The notes under the pieces were generated by a model. It was not told where the DNA came from. It did not search any database and worked only from the letters and a program-made list of their open reading frames with translations. Positions 7,546 to 16,244 of a stretch of DNA of 64,000 nt are shown here, one piece after another. Origin of the DNA: Paucidesulfovibrio longus DSM 6739 (GTDB lineage: Bacteria > Desulfobacterota > Desulfovibrionia > Desulfovibrionales > Desulfovibrionaceae). How positions within the stretch are numbered: position 1 is the first letter of the stretch; each line of letters starts with the position of its first letter. The position numbers and the translations under genes were made by a program. The DNA is taken from contig NZ_ATVA01000013.1 in NCBI RefSeq assembly GCF_000420485.1, positions 365,872 through 429,871 on the forward strand. Reading direction: 5' to 3'.

Positions 7546-8379
7546 TCAGGAAACGGGGTCGCTGTAAGGCTCCATGCGCTCCAGCCGCCACATGGAGGAC
7601 GGGTCGCGCGGATCGCGCGAAAACCGCCAGACCTGCTTCAGCTGTTCGGGTTCGGCCGCATCCGGGCCGCGCCGCACCAGCGCATCGTAGAGCACGACCG
7701 CCTCTTCCGAATCTTCTTTTTTTGCATGTTCGAGAAGTTCCGCCTCGACAAGCACGATCTCCGTGCTGGCCGGACGCGCGCCCGAAGCGGTCCTGGCCCG
7801 CAGTCCTTCGAGAACGGCCTCGCCCGCAAAGGGCGCGGCGGCTTCCACATCCAGCTTGTCGAAGGCTTCCGTCAACCGGGAATAGACCAGCTTGGCCCCC
7901 CGCAAGAACTCCGCCTTGTCGAAGCCGCCCGGCTCGACGCCGGAAGGCTTTTCGACACTCTTCGGTCCGGCGGTCGGCTCGGAGGTCATCCACTCCCACT
8001 GGGCGCGGGCGCGGCGGTAGGCTTCCTGCAGATTCTGCGGATCCTCATCGCGCGTGTGGACATCCGGCCCGGACGGGGAATCCGGGCGCCCCTCTTCGTC
8101 CTGGTCGCGCCCCCTGCGGGCAATGCTCCGGAAGAAAAGCCACCCCAGGGGAATGATCAGGATCAAGGGGATGATCTGCATGCCGAACCCGCGGGACGAG
8201 TGCGTTTCCCGTTCCGGGGCGACCTGATTGTCAGGAAGGCCGCCGTCGCTTTGCTGCGCGGCGAAAGCGCCGCCCGAGCCGTGCTCGGGGGCCAGACTCC
8301 ACGCCGAGGAGGGCGCGGGCGCGCAAAGCCACAACAACGCGACCAGAGCGAAAATCGCCGGCAACCACGTCTTTCCCAT
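7546..8379 (-). CDS. Tim44-like domain membrane protein
   Basis: A 277-residue protein with an N-terminal signal or anchor (MGKTWLPAIFALVALLWLC, then APAPSSAWS), an acidic and polar linker, and a second hydrophobic span (GMQIIPLILIIPLGWLFF, about residues 67-84). The C-terminal 150 residues resemble bacterial Tim44-like domains: FLRGAKLVYSRLTEAFDKLD, then a mixed strand region ending in RDPSSMWRLERMEPY. Such proteins sit at the inner membrane and their function in bacteria is not established. The ATG at 8379 is chosen for the signal sequence and the GGGAGCTGACC before it. It heads the operon with the methyltransferase and YcaO-TPR genes. Confidence 0.75.
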   Translation of the reverse strand: MGKTWLPAIFALVALLWLCAPAPSSAWSLAPEHGSGGAFAAQQSDGGLPDNQVAPERETHSSRGFGMQIIPLILIIPLGWLFFRSIARRGRDQDEEGRPDSPSGPDVHTRDEDPQNLQEAYRRARAQWEWMTSEPTAGPKSVEKPSGVEPGGFDKAEFLRGAKLVYSRLTEAFDKLDVEAAAPFAGEAVLEGLRARTASGARPASTEIVLVEAELLEHAKKEDSEEAVVLYDALVRRGPDAAEPEQLKQVWRFSRDPRDPSSMWRLERMEPYSDPVS

Positions 8380-8524
8380 GGTCAGCTCCCAGGTTCGGGG
8401 GTTGATTGAACGGGACGGACGATACGGAATGACGGCCCGACTGTCCAGTTCCAGACGGTTTCGCCACTTGCCATGCGCCGCCGCGCACATTATGGGTGAA
8501 GGCTGCACACAGCAAGGAGCACCC

Positions 8525-8848
8525 ATGGATCTGACCCCATTGCACTTCCTTTCCCAGGCCAGCGCCGTTCCCAACGGTTGGGAATTCTGGCCCTTCTCCA
8601 GCGGATACGGGGAAAAATGGCTGCCCATGATCGCCCGCATCGGCTTCATGCTCGCCATCTTCGCTGTCATCGCCATTTTTCTGAGGATTCAGTTCGGACC
8701 GAACGGGTTTTTCCGCGACAAGGAATTGGACCGCGAGGCCGAAGAACTGCGCCGCCAGGAATTGGCGGAACTGGAAGCGGAATACCGCCGGGGCGAATGG
8801 TCCGAAAGACAATACCGCCGGAAAAAGCGACACATCGAAAACTCATGA
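8525..8848 (+). CDS. Small membrane protein with SHOCT-like tail
   Basis: A 107-residue protein with one strong transmembrane helix (MIARIGFMLAIFAVIAIFL, about residues 35-53) and a charged coiled C-terminus. The end, LAELEAEYRRGEWSERQYR, looks like a SHOCT motif: a short helix with a glycine turn, often found at protein termini. The ATG at 8525 follows AAGGAGCACCC. Its stop overlaps the start of the HD-domain gene (ATGA), so the two are coupled. Function is unknown; a membrane anchor or assembly partner is possible. Confidence 0.75.
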   Translation: MDLTPLHFLSQASAVPNGWEFWPFSSGYGEKWLPMIARIGFMLAIFAVIAIFLRIQFGPNGFFRDKELDREAEELRRQELAELEAEYRRGEWSERQYRRKKRHIENS

Positions 8849-9651
8849 ACGTTTCCCATGCGGATTTCGAGCAACGTTTCCGCGCGTATGTCGCAGACTT
8901 TTTCAACGGAGACGCGGACAACGATTTTCACATCGAGCTGAAGCTCCGGCACAGCCTGCGGGTCTATGAACTGGCCCGGCGCATCGTGAAGGAAGAGGCG
9001 ATTCCCGCGCCCGCTGCGGAAGCCGCGCTGACCTCGGCCTTGTTCCACGACACGGGCCGCTTCGTTCAGTATCAGCGCTACCGAAGCTTCCACGATCCCA
9101 GCACCGAAAACCACGCCCGCCTGGGCATACGCGCCCTGCTCTCGACGAACCTGCTCGAAGGGCTGCCCAACGACGCACGCCGCACCGTGCTGGGCGCCGT
9201 TTTCCTGCACAACGTCCGCACCCTGCCCCCGAACCTGCGCGAACCGCTGTCCACCGTGGTCAAGGTCGTGCGCGACAGCGACAAGCTGGACATCGTTCCC
9301 GTGGTGCTGGAACATCTCGACGCCAGTGCCGAAGGCAGCAGCGTCGTCACCCTCGGCATCAAGTCGCACCCCACGAACTACACCCGCTCGATCTACGAAC
9401 AGGTGCTGGCCGGGGAATCCGCAAAATATGAAGAAATGCGCTGGGCGCACGATTTCCGGCTGCTGGTTCTCGGCTGGCTCTACGACCTGAATTTTCCCAC
9501 AAGCATGCGGCTCTACGTCGAGCGCGGCTACCTCAAAACCCTGTTCGCGGCATTGCCGGACGACGAGTCCATGCGCACGCTGCGCCGGAAGATCCTCGGA
9601 GAGCTCGCCGTGAACGACGTTTCCCTCCGATGCGTCTCCGCCCTTGATTAA
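8845..9651 (+). CDS. HD-domain phosphohydrolase
   Basis: A 268-residue protein with the metal-binding HD signature. A first histidine lies in KLRHSLRVYELA (about 34-45) and the HD pair in SALFHDTGRF (about 64-73). Further histidines (FHDPSTENH, VFLHNV) and a conserved aspartate (DSDKLDI) complete the usual H...HD...D pattern. HD proteins hydrolyse nucleotides or other phosphate esters; the substrate cannot be told from the sequence. The ATG at 8845 overlaps the stop of the preceding small membrane gene, which supports this start and suggests joint expression. No GYP insert is seen, so it is not a cyclic-di-GMP HD-GYP enzyme. Confidence 0.85.
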   Translation: MNVSHADFEQRFRAYVADFFNGDADNDFHIELKLRHSLRVYELARRIVKEEAIPAPAAEAALTSALFHDTGRFVQYQRYRSFHDPSTENHARLGIRALLSTNLLEGLPNDARRTVLGAVFLHNVRTLPPNLREPLSTVVKVVRDSDKLDIVPVVLEHLDASAEGSSVVTLGIKSHPTNYTRSIYEQVLAGESAKYEEMRWAHDFRLLVLGWLYDLNFPTSMRLYVERGYLKTLFAALPDDESMRTLRRKILGELAVNDVSLRCVSALD

Positions 9652-9710
9652 CACGCGGCGCAAAGGTAGATTCCGGTCATGCTGTCAGATTTCAACCCTG
9701 GACCAGTGGC

Positions 9711-10808
9711 ATGGCGCTGAAAAGAGAAAGCCGCGTTTTCCGCTACTTCCAGCATGTCCTCATCCTCACGGATGTGGACGTGCACGCCCGCCGCGACCAG
9801 GAATCCATGTCCGCATTCGCTCCCCAGACCATGCGCATCCTGCGCTCCGGAGCCGAGGCCGTGGACTATGTCGGCACCCACCCCGTCGATCTGATTCTCT
9901 GCGACAACACCCTCACGGACATGCCCGGCGTGAAATTCGTGAACATACTGCGACGAAACATGCGCCTGAAGATGCTTCCCGTGGTCATGGTCACCCTTGA
10001 GAACCAGAAAAGCCATGTGCTCGACGCCATCGCTGCCGGCTGCATCGGCTACGTGCTGCGGCCCTACGCTCCGGAAACCCTCGAGCGCTACCTGGTCATG
10101 GCCAAGCAGCTCGTGCACTACCCAGAAATCGAGGACATGCAGCTCGACGAAGCCAAGGACATGGTCAGCGCGGGCAACTTCGACGAAGCCATCGAGACCT
10201 TCGAGGAAATCCTCTCCATCCAGGACGAGGCCCAGCACTACTACGACATGGGCTATCGCTTCCTGACCGAAGAACGCTACGGCAAGGCCATCGTGGCCTT
10301 CAAAAAGGCCCTGCGCATCAACGACCTTTTCGCGGAAGCCTACAAGGGGCTGGCAGAGGCCTACAAGGGCAAGGGGGACAAGGAAAACTACCGCCTCTAC
10401 ATGCAAAAGGCATCCGAGATCTACGCACAGTTCGACCGCCTGGAAGAAGCCAAGCAGACCTTCATCGAGGTTCTCAAGTACCAGAGCGATTCCCCGAACC
10501 CCTACAATACCCTCGGCGTGAACCTGCGCAAGCAGGGGGACTACGCAGGGGCCATTCACGCCTACAAGCAGGCCCTTCAGATCACGCCCAAGGACGAGAA
10601 CATCCATTTCAACCTCGGCAAGGCCCATTACTACATGGGCGAGATCGAGAGTTCCGGAAAATGGCTCGACTCGGCCCTGTCCCTGAACAGCGATTTTCCG
10701 GAGGCGGAAAAGCTCTACATGCGGCTCTTCAACCGCGCCTGGCGGCCCGAGGACGGCAAGCCGCGCAAGTCCAAAAGCGCGACCCCCAAAGCGCAGAAGG
10801 ACATCTGA
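9711..10808 (+). CDS. Response-regulator receiver domain with TPR repeats
   Basis: A 365-residue protein: an N-terminal receiver domain (about 14-130) followed by four to five TPR repeats (about 150-345) and a basic tail. In the receiver, the phospho-acceptor is D65 (LILCDNTL), the switch threonine is T95 (VVMVTLE), and the acidic pocket is near TDVDV (20-24). The invariant lysine is replaced by arginine (VLRPY, R117), which may alter activation. TPR units such as YYDMGYRFLTEERYGKAIVA are regular. It carries no DNA-binding or enzymatic output, so it probably acts by protein contact. No histidine kinase lies nearby. The stop is three bases before the TTG of the hydroxylase gene. Confidence 0.88.
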   Translation: MALKRESRVFRYFQHVLILTDVDVHARRDQESMSAFAPQTMRILRSGAEAVDYVGTHPVDLILCDNTLTDMPGVKFVNILRRNMRLKMLPVVMVTLENQKSHVLDAIAAGCIGYVLRPYAPETLERYLVMAKQLVHYPEIEDMQLDEAKDMVSAGNFDEAIETFEEILSIQDEAQHYYDMGYRFLTEERYGKAIVAFKKALRINDLFAEAYKGLAEAYKGKGDKENYRLYMQKASEIYAQFDRLEEAKQTFIEVLKYQSDSPNPYNTLGVNLRKQGDYAGAIHAYKQALQITPKDENIHFNLGKAHYYMGEIESSGKWLDSALSLNSDFPEAEKLYMRLFNRAWRPEDGKPRKSKSATPKAQKDI

Positions 10809-10811
10809 GCC

Positions 10812-11594
10812 TTGCAGAACGAAGTCTGGATCAGACTCGGAGCCTTTTTCGGCGTTTTCGTGCTCATGTCCGCACTGGAGGCGGCGTTTCCGCGCCGCCC
10901 GCGCAAGCTTCCCCGGCTCCGGCGCTGGCCCGGCAATCTCGGCATGGTCGCTTCGGCGGCCCTGCTGGCGCGCCTGCTTCTGCCCATGGCCCCTGTCGGG
11001 GCCGCGCTCTGGAGCGCCCAGCAGGGAGTCGGCCTGTTCCACGCGCTGCCGCTGCCCCCTCTTGTGGAGGGAGTCATGGCCGTCCTGTTCCTCGATGCGG
11101 CCATCTACTGGCAACACCGTGCCTTTCACCGCTTCCGGCCGCTCTGGCGCGTGCACCGCATGCACCACTCCGATCTGGACCTGGACGCCAGCTCCGGACT
11201 GCGCTTCCATCCCATCGAACTGCTGGCGTCGTTGATCTTCAAGATGCTGCTCGTGGTTCTTCTGGGGGCCTCCGCCGTCTCGGTGCTGGTCTTCGAGCTG
11301 CTGCTCAACGGCTGCGCCATGTTCAACCACGCCAATCTCGCGCTGCCCCCCCGCGCCGACAGGCTCCTGCGTCTGCTGCTGATCACCCCGGACATGCATC
11401 GCGTCCACCATTCCACGGACATGCGCGAATCGAACCGCAACTTCGGATTCAGCGTGCCCTGGTGGGACCGCATCTTCGCGACCTACAAGCCGCACCCGGA
11501 CAAGGGACAACTCGGAATGGAAATCGGGCTGAATATCTTTCGGTCCCCGTCGTTCTCCAGAATCGACCGGCTCCTGCTGCTCCCGTTCCTTTAA
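10812..11594 (+). CDS. Sterol desaturase / fatty acid hydroxylase superfamily protein
   Basis: A 260-residue integral membrane protein with four or more hydrophobic spans. It has the histidine boxes that bind the di-iron centre: HRAFH (about 108-112), HRMHH (about 118-122), HNANL and HRVHH (about 201-205). The family uses oxygen to hydroxylate or desaturate lipids, which is notable in a presumed anaerobe, although Desulfovibrio species tolerate and reduce oxygen. The start is a TTG three bases after the previous stop, with AAGGA upstream; the next in-frame ATG (10866) would remove part of the first helix. Lipid substrate unknown. Confidence 0.82.
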   Translation: MQNEVWIRLGAFFGVFVLMSALEAAFPRRPRKLPRLRRWPGNLGMVASAALLARLLLPMAPVGAALWSAQQGVGLFHALPLPPLVEGVMAVLFLDAAIYWQHRAFHRFRPLWRVHRMHHSDLDLDASSGLRFHPIELLASLIFKMLLVVLLGASAVSVLVFELLLNGCAMFNHANLALPPRADRLLRLLLITPDMHRVHHSTDMRESNRNFGFSVPWWDRIFATYKPHPDKGQLGMEIGLNIFRSPSFSRIDRLLLLPFL

Positions 11595-11684
11595 TTGCGG
11601 GCATGGAGCGCACGCTTGCTTTTTTCCCGCGCGGGCTTACAATGGGCAGCCGCCCGCTTCACCACAGCTTTTCCAGGAGCACCT

Positions 11685-12617
11685 ATGAATAAAATTTATG
11701 ACGTGATCATCCTCGGCTCCGGCCCCGCCGGAATCCAGGCGGCCATCCACGCCTCCCGCAAGAAAGCCGCAGTGCTCATGCTCGGCCGGATGCACAAGAG
11801 CAGCCTTTACTGGGCCCACGTGGAAAACTTCTGCTGCCAGTTCCGCGTCACGGGCGAGGAAATGCTGGAAACGGGAAAGATGCAGGCGGAGAATTTCGGC
11901 ACGGAAATCATTGAGGAAGACGTGCTTTCCATCGTTCCCGAAGGCAAGCACTTCGTGCTGACCATCGAGAGCGGAACGAGCTTCACCGCTCGATCTTTGA
12001 TCCTGGCCACCGGCACCACCCGCAACAAGCTCGGGGTTCCCGGGGAAAAGGAACTGCTCGGCAAAGGCGTCAGCTATTGCGTGGAGTGCGACGGCGGCTT
12101 CTTCCGGAACGAACCCGTGGCCGTTCTCGGCGGCCAGAGCGCCGCGGTCGGAGGCGCGGTGACGCTCTCCAAGCTCGCCTCCAAGGTCTGGCTGGTGAAC
12201 GAATCCTTCGAGGTCGCCCCGGCGCTCCTGGCCCAGGCAGCGGAGAGCGGCGTGACCCTGCTGGAAGGCACGAGCGTCAAATCCATTCTCGGAGAAACCG
12301 CCGTGACCGGCCTGGCCCTCAAGGACGGCAACACTCTGAACGTCACGGGCGTGTTCATCGAACTCGGTGCCAAGGGCGTGCTGGAACTGGCGGCCACCCT
12401 CGGCCTGGAGCTGGACGAAAGCATGAAGTACGTCCAGACGGACAAAAAACAGCGCACGAATATTCCGGGCGTGTTCGCCGCCGGAGACATCTGCGGCCCG
12501 CCGCTTCAGATCGCCAAGGCGGTGGGCGAGGGCTGCGTCGCGGGCATCGAGGCCGCGACATACGCCCGCAAGCTCACGACCGCGCAAACCGACGCGGAGC
12601 TGGAACCGGAGGCATAG
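11685..12617 (+). CDS. Thioredoxin-reductase-like flavoprotein lacking NADPH motifs
   Basis: A 310-residue flavoprotein with the fold of low-molecular-weight thioredoxin reductase. FAD is bound by LGSGPAG (10-16) and the C-terminal NIPGVFAAGDIC. The redox pair is C132-V-E-C135. In the NADPH domain the usual GGGDSA motif reads GGQSAA (149-154) and the HRRxxxR stretch that grips the 2'-phosphate is missing (VWLVNES instead, near 168-174). It may therefore use another donor such as NADH or ferredoxin, or oxidise a different partner. The ATG at 11685 follows CAGGAGCACCT. It stands alone between the hydroxylase gene and the rnf operon; no thioredoxin gene is adjacent. Confidence 0.82.
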   Translation: MNKIYDVIILGSGPAGIQAAIHASRKKAAVLMLGRMHKSSLYWAHVENFCCQFRVTGEEMLETGKMQAENFGTEIIEEDVLSIVPEGKHFVLTIESGTSFTARSLILATGTTRNKLGVPGEKELLGKGVSYCVECDGGFFRNEPVAVLGGQSAAVGGAVTLSKLASKVWLVNESFEVAPALLAQAAESGVTLLEGTSVKSILGETAVTGLALKDGNTLNVTGVFIELGAKGVLELAATLGLELDESMKYVQTDKKQRTNIPGVFAAGDICGPPLQIAKAVGEGCVAGIEAATYARKLTTAQTDAELEPEA

Positions 12618-12645
12618 GCAGAGTCCGGCGCCGCAGGCGCGGGTC

Positions 12646-12675
12646 TGGACGAGTTCATCCGAAAGTGGTTATACT
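12646..12675 (+). promoter_or_regulatory. Candidate sigma-70 promoter of the cytochrome-rnf operon
   Basis: TGGACG (12646-12651) and TATACT (12670-12675) with an 18-base spacer lie 30 bases before the TTG of the decahaem cytochrome gene. The -10 is good (five of six), the -35 moderate (four of six). Confidence 0.5.
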
Positions 12676-12705
12676 GCGCGCCGATCAGCAAATAGGTGCA
12701 CCATC

Positions 12706-13482
12706 TTGCAAAAACGCTACATCCCCATCACCGTTGTAGTCTGCCTGCTCGCCGCGGCGGCGCTTGCGGGTTACCTCACGCCGGTCAAGGCCCAGAAGCT
12801 GCCCGTGCGCATCTTGTTCCAGAACAACGGCGGCCGGGTCATCTTCTCGCACCTCCGGCACCACAAGAACTACCAGATCGCCTGCGCCACATGCCACCAT
12901 GAGGCGGACTCCGGGCATGGCCAGGGACAAGCGGCAACCTCCTCGGAACCCCTTCCTTGCGGCTCCTGCCATCCGGCCTCCTTCGACCAGGACTACGTGG
13001 CCGAACACGTCAATTCCTTCCCGGACAAGAGCTATTGCGTGAAGTGCCACCACGCGGAATTCGGAGTGCTTGCCTTCGACCACGAAGCCCACAAGGAATA
13101 CGCCTCGGAGGATTGCCAGGCCTGCCACCACGGGACGGACATCGAAGCGGAGCCGGGCCACTGCAACCAGTGCCACGACCTTGCCGGAAGCGAGACCATG
13201 CCCAGCCTGCGCGACGCCGCGCACAAACGCTGCGCGACCTGCCATGAAGACATGTTCGACAAGGGCATCAAGGGTTGCGCCCCTTGTCACAAGATGAAGG
13301 ACATGACCGGCTACACGGGATCGTACACGCCCTGCCAGCAGTGCCACCGCACTCCCAGCCCGGACAGGGAGCTTGTGCTCACGCGCACCAACGCCTTCCA
13401 CGACCAGTGCATGAACTGCCACAAGGAGCTGAAAAAAGGCCCTTACGGCGAAAACGAATGCGGCAAATGCCACATCAGGTGA
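12706..13482 (+). CDS. Periplasmic decahaem cytochrome c of the Rnf operon
   Basis: A 258-residue secreted protein with a signal peptide (about residues 1-29, cleavage near VKA-QKL). There are ten CXXCH haem-binding sites: CATCH, CGSCH, CVKCH, CQACH, CNQCH, CATCH, CAPCH, CQQCH, CMNCH and CGKCH. Numerous extra histidines (HLRHHK, FDHEAHK) can serve as the second axial ligands, as in class III cytochromes. It is the first gene of the rnf operon, five bases before rnfC. Known Desulfovibrio rnf operons also begin with a multihaem cytochrome, thought to connect the periplasmic cytochrome c3 pool to Rnf. The start is a TTG with TAGGTG upstream. Confidence 0.93.
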   Translation: MQKRYIPITVVVCLLAAAALAGYLTPVKAQKLPVRILFQNNGGRVIFSHLRHHKNYQIACATCHHEADSGHGQGQAATSSEPLPCGSCHPASFDQDYVAEHVNSFPDKSYCVKCHHAEFGVLAFDHEAHKEYASEDCQACHHGTDIEAEPGHCNQCHDLAGSETMPSLRDAAHKRCATCHEDMFDKGIKGCAPCHKMKDMTGYTGSYTPCQQCHRTPSPDRELVLTRTNAFHDQCMNCHKELKKGPYGENECGKCHIR

Positions 13483-13487
13483 CGGGC

Positions 13488-14681
13488 ATGGGCAGAAACG
13501 ATTTTACCTTGACGACGGAAACAGGCTCCGCATTCTTGATTCTCGCGCCGCCCGAGCTGGCCCGGATTCCCCTGCGGGGGCGCACCCCGGTGGTCGCCGC
13601 AGGAGACTCGCTTTCTGCGGGAGCGGCAGTGGGCGAGCCCTGCGCGCCGCTGGCCGCCTGGATCCACACGCCCATCGCAGGCGAAGTGCTGGAGGTGGAC
13701 GCCGACTTCGTCACGGTGCGGGCCGCGCGGACCCAGGAGGCGGCCGTCGCCCCCCTGGATTTTTCCACGCTCAGCGGCGAACCGCTTCTTGAAGCGCTCT
13801 CCCGCTGCGGCATAGACATCCCCGCGCTTCGCCCGACACGGCACATGATCGTCAACGCGGTTCCGCCCGAACCCGGCATCGGCGTGACCGGAAGGCTGCT
13901 CAAGGACTACCGCGACACTCTCGCGCGGGGCCTCAAGCTCGCCAAATCCATCGTCGGCCCCACCAAGGTCACGCTGGCCGGACCGGAAGTGGATGCCTCG
14001 GCCTTCGGCAACTGCGAGGTCGTCCGCGTGCGGGCCCGCTACCCGCAGGGACTCGCCCCCCTGATAATCAAGACCGTGACCGGAAAGGAATACGCTGACG
14101 ACGTTACCGTGGTCGATCTTTTCCAGCTTATGGCCCTGGGCAGGATCCATGAAACGGGGCGTCCCCGGACGGAAGTGTTCCTCACCGTGCAGGGCAAGAA
14201 CGTCCGCGCGCTCATCGGCACCCCCCTGCGCGACGTTCTGACCGCGGCCGGAGCAACGCCCTCGGACGGCGATCGCGCCGTCATCGGCGGGCCCATGCGC
14301 GGAACGGCCCTCTGCCGGCTCGACCTCGGCCTGCCGGAAAACGAATACGGCCTTTTCATGATTCCCGCGGACTCCTACCCGCCCGTGCGCGACGCGGCCT
14401 GCCTGAACTGCGGCCAATGCGCACGCAGCTGCCCGGCGCGTATTTTTCCGGGAGAACTGAGCATGTGCGCCGAGGCGAAGCTCTTCGAGCGCGCCAGGCT
14501 CGGCCATGTGGAGAGCTGTTTCGAATGCGGCATCTGCGGATACGTCTGCCCGGCCCGACGCCCGCTGCTGCAATACCTTCAGTTCGCCAAATCCGAACTT
14601 CGTCTGCTCGATGAAGCCCGAAGCAAGGCAAGCGGGCCCGTCTCCGCCGAACCGCCCAAAGACGCCGAGGGAGCCGAATAG
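13488..14681 (+). CDS. rnfC: Electron transport complex subunit RnfC
   Basis: RnfC is the peripheral NADH-side subunit of the Rnf complex, which couples electron flow between ferredoxin and NAD to sodium or proton movement. The 397-residue protein has the N-terminal barrel region, a middle Rossmann and SLBB-like region, and two [4Fe-4S] motifs, CLNCGQCARSCP (about 308-319) and CFECGICGYVCP (about 347-358). It lacks the long alanine/lysine-rich tail of enterobacterial RnfC and is shorter than that form. The expected N-terminal NADH-binding glycine-rich loop is not obvious by eye, an interesting point given that rnfB here carries its own nucleotide-binding module. The ATG at 13488 follows the cytochrome stop by five bases. 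Confidence 0.92.
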   Translation: MGRNDFTLTTETGSAFLILAPPELARIPLRGRTPVVAAGDSLSAGAAVGEPCAPLAAWIHTPIAGEVLEVDADFVTVRAARTQEAAVAPLDFSTLSGEPLLEALSRCGIDIPALRPTRHMIVNAVPPEPGIGVTGRLLKDYRDTLARGLKLAKSIVGPTKVTLAGPEVDASAFGNCEVVRVRARYPQGLAPLIIKTVTGKEYADDVTVVDLFQLMALGRIHETGRPRTEVFLTVQGKNVRALIGTPLRDVLTAAGATPSDGDRAVIGGPMRGTALCRLDLGLPENEYGLFMIPADSYPPVRDAACLNCGQCARSCPARIFPGELSMCAEAKLFERARLGHVESCFECGICGYVCPARRPLLQYLQFAKSELRLLDEARSKASGPVSAEPPKDAEGAE

Positions 14682-15641
14682 ATGCGACCGCCCACCCCGT
14701 TGCTGACCGTTTCCTGCGCACCCCACGTGCATAGCGGGCAAACCACGCGGACCATGATGCTCGAAATCATCATGGCCCTGACCCCCGCCGTGTTCATGGC
14801 CATGATCAATTACGGCCTGCCCGCACTGCGGGTCATGGCCCTGGCCGCTTCCTCCGCCGTGGTCTTCGAATATCTGACCACCCGGATCATGGAGCGGGAG
14901 AACGAGACCGACGACCTGCACGCCCTGCTCACGGGCCTGCTCCTGGCCTTTCTGCTGCCCGCCTCCGCCCCCTGGTGGCTGGTCATGGCCGGTGCAGCGA
15001 CAAGCATCGTGCTCGGCAAGGCCATCTTCGGCGGCTTGGGCGGCAGCCCCCTGTGCGCTCCGTGCATCGGCTGGGCAGTGCTGATGCTATCCTGGCCGGA
15101 ACTCATGGATACGGAGCTGAACCTGCTCGGCTTCAACTTCATGGCTCCTTTGCACCAGCTCAAGCATTTCGGCTACCTGGCCGTGGAGGACTTCCCCCTG
15201 ACGGAAGCGTTGGCAGGCCAGCAGATCGGAGGGCTCGGCGCGACCCAGGTTCTGCCGCTTCTGCTCGGCGGTTTCTGGCTGCTGCTGCGCGGCAGGATCA
15301 AACCGCTCATTCCCGTCGGCTTTATCATTGGCGTCCTGCTTACGGCGGCCTGTTTCCACTTTCCGTATCCGGAAGAGTACGCTCCGCCGCTCTTCCACCT
15401 TTTCGCCGGTTCCACGGTCTTCGCCGCCTTCTTCCTGGCCACGGACAACTCCTCCTCGCCCGCCTATCCGATTCCCTCAGCCCTTTTCGGGCTTTTCGCG
15501 GGCAGTCTGCTGGTGATCATCCGGGTCTGGGGCGTCTATCCCGACGGAGCGGCTTTTGCCGTGCTTCTCGCCAACCTGGTGGCCCCTCTGCTCGACCGCA
15601 TCCGGCCCAAACCGTTCGGGTACGGCAAGGAGGCGATCTGA
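14682..15641 (+). CDS. rnfD: Electron transport complex subunit RnfD
   Basis: A 319-residue integral membrane subunit of Rnf with about nine or ten hydrophobic spans. RnfD carries a covalently bound FMN on a threonine; the likely site is in GGLGATQVLPLLLG (T near residue 188), close to the S/T-G-A-T type motif. The start ATG directly follows the TAG of rnfC and the stop shares a base with the rnfG start (TGATG), so translation is coupled through the operon. Attachment of FMN needs the flavin transferase ApbE, whose gene is not in this window. Confidence 0.92.
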   Translation: MRPPTPLLTVSCAPHVHSGQTTRTMMLEIIMALTPAVFMAMINYGLPALRVMALAASSAVVFEYLTTRIMERENETDDLHALLTGLLLAFLLPASAPWWLVMAGAATSIVLGKAIFGGLGGSPLCAPCIGWAVLMLSWPELMDTELNLLGFNFMAPLHQLKHFGYLAVEDFPLTEALAGQQIGGLGATQVLPLLLGGFWLLLRGRIKPLIPVGFIIGVLLTAACFHFPYPEEYAPPLFHLFAGSTVFAAFFLATDNSSSPAYPIPSALFGLFAGSLLVIIRVWGVYPDGAAFAVLLANLVAPLLDRIRPKPFGYGKEAI

Positions 15642-16234
15642 TGCGCGAAATCATGAAAATGGTGGTCGTCCTCTCCTTGATCTGCGGCCTGTCCGGGCTT
15701 TCGCTGGCGAGCATCAAGCAGTTCACCGCGCCCCTGATCGAAGAACAGGTGCTCACCTTTGTGCAAGGCCCGTCCATAAAAGCCGTCTTCACCGACTTCG
15801 ACAACGACCCGGTCAAGGAACGCAAGCAGTTCGACGTGCCAGGTTCGGACAAGAAGGTCACGGTCTTCCCCGCACGCAAGGACGGCAAGCTGATCGGCGT
15901 CGCCTTCGAATCCACGGGGCAAGGCTACGGAGGAGATCTCGGAGTGATGATCGGCTTCACCTTCGAGCCGGGATCCGTGGCCGGCATCAGCATGACCACG
16001 CTCAAGGAGACGCCGGGCATCGGCGCGCGCGTGGCCAAGCACGGCTTCACCGGCCAATTCCGGGGCCACGGCCTGGAAAATCTGGCCCTGCGCTCCCAGG
16101 GCGGCGACATCGACGCTGTTTCCGGAGCCACCATATCCTCCACTGCGGCCATGTTCGCCGTGGATCAGGCCTTGAACGTCTACACGGCCCTGAAGGACCA
16201 GTTCATCACGGCCTTCACGACCGGCGCGCAATAA
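15641..16234 (+). CDS. rnfG: Electron transport complex subunit RnfG
   Basis: A 197-residue Rnf subunit with one N-terminal membrane helix (MKMVVVLSLICGLSGLSLA) and a periplasmic FMN-binding domain. The flavin is attached to the threonine of DAVSGATISST (about residues 159-169), the canonical S-G-A-T-x-S/T site. The domain also has the usual KETPGIGARV segment. The ATG at 15641 overlaps the rnfD stop by one base and is preceded by AAGGAGG, which fixes the start. RnfG passes electrons between RnfD and the outside face; here the decahaem cytochrome is the probable periplasmic partner. Confidence 0.93.
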   Translation: MREIMKMVVVLSLICGLSGLSLASIKQFTAPLIEEQVLTFVQGPSIKAVFTDFDNDPVKERKQFDVPGSDKKVTVFPARKDGKLIGVAFESTGQGYGGDLGVMIGFTFEPGSVAGISMTTLKETPGIGARVAKHGFTGQFRGHGLENLALRSQGGDIDAVSGATISSTAAMFAVDQALNVYTALKDQFITAFTTGAQ

Positions 16235-16244
16235 CGGGGGCAGC

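Noticed and set aside
4927..8409. A 1160-codon open frame on the plus strand opposite the YcaO, methyltransferase and Tim44-like genes
   Set aside because: It is the antisense shadow of three genes with clear motifs; long spurious frames are usual in GC-rich DNA, and the translation shows no domain.
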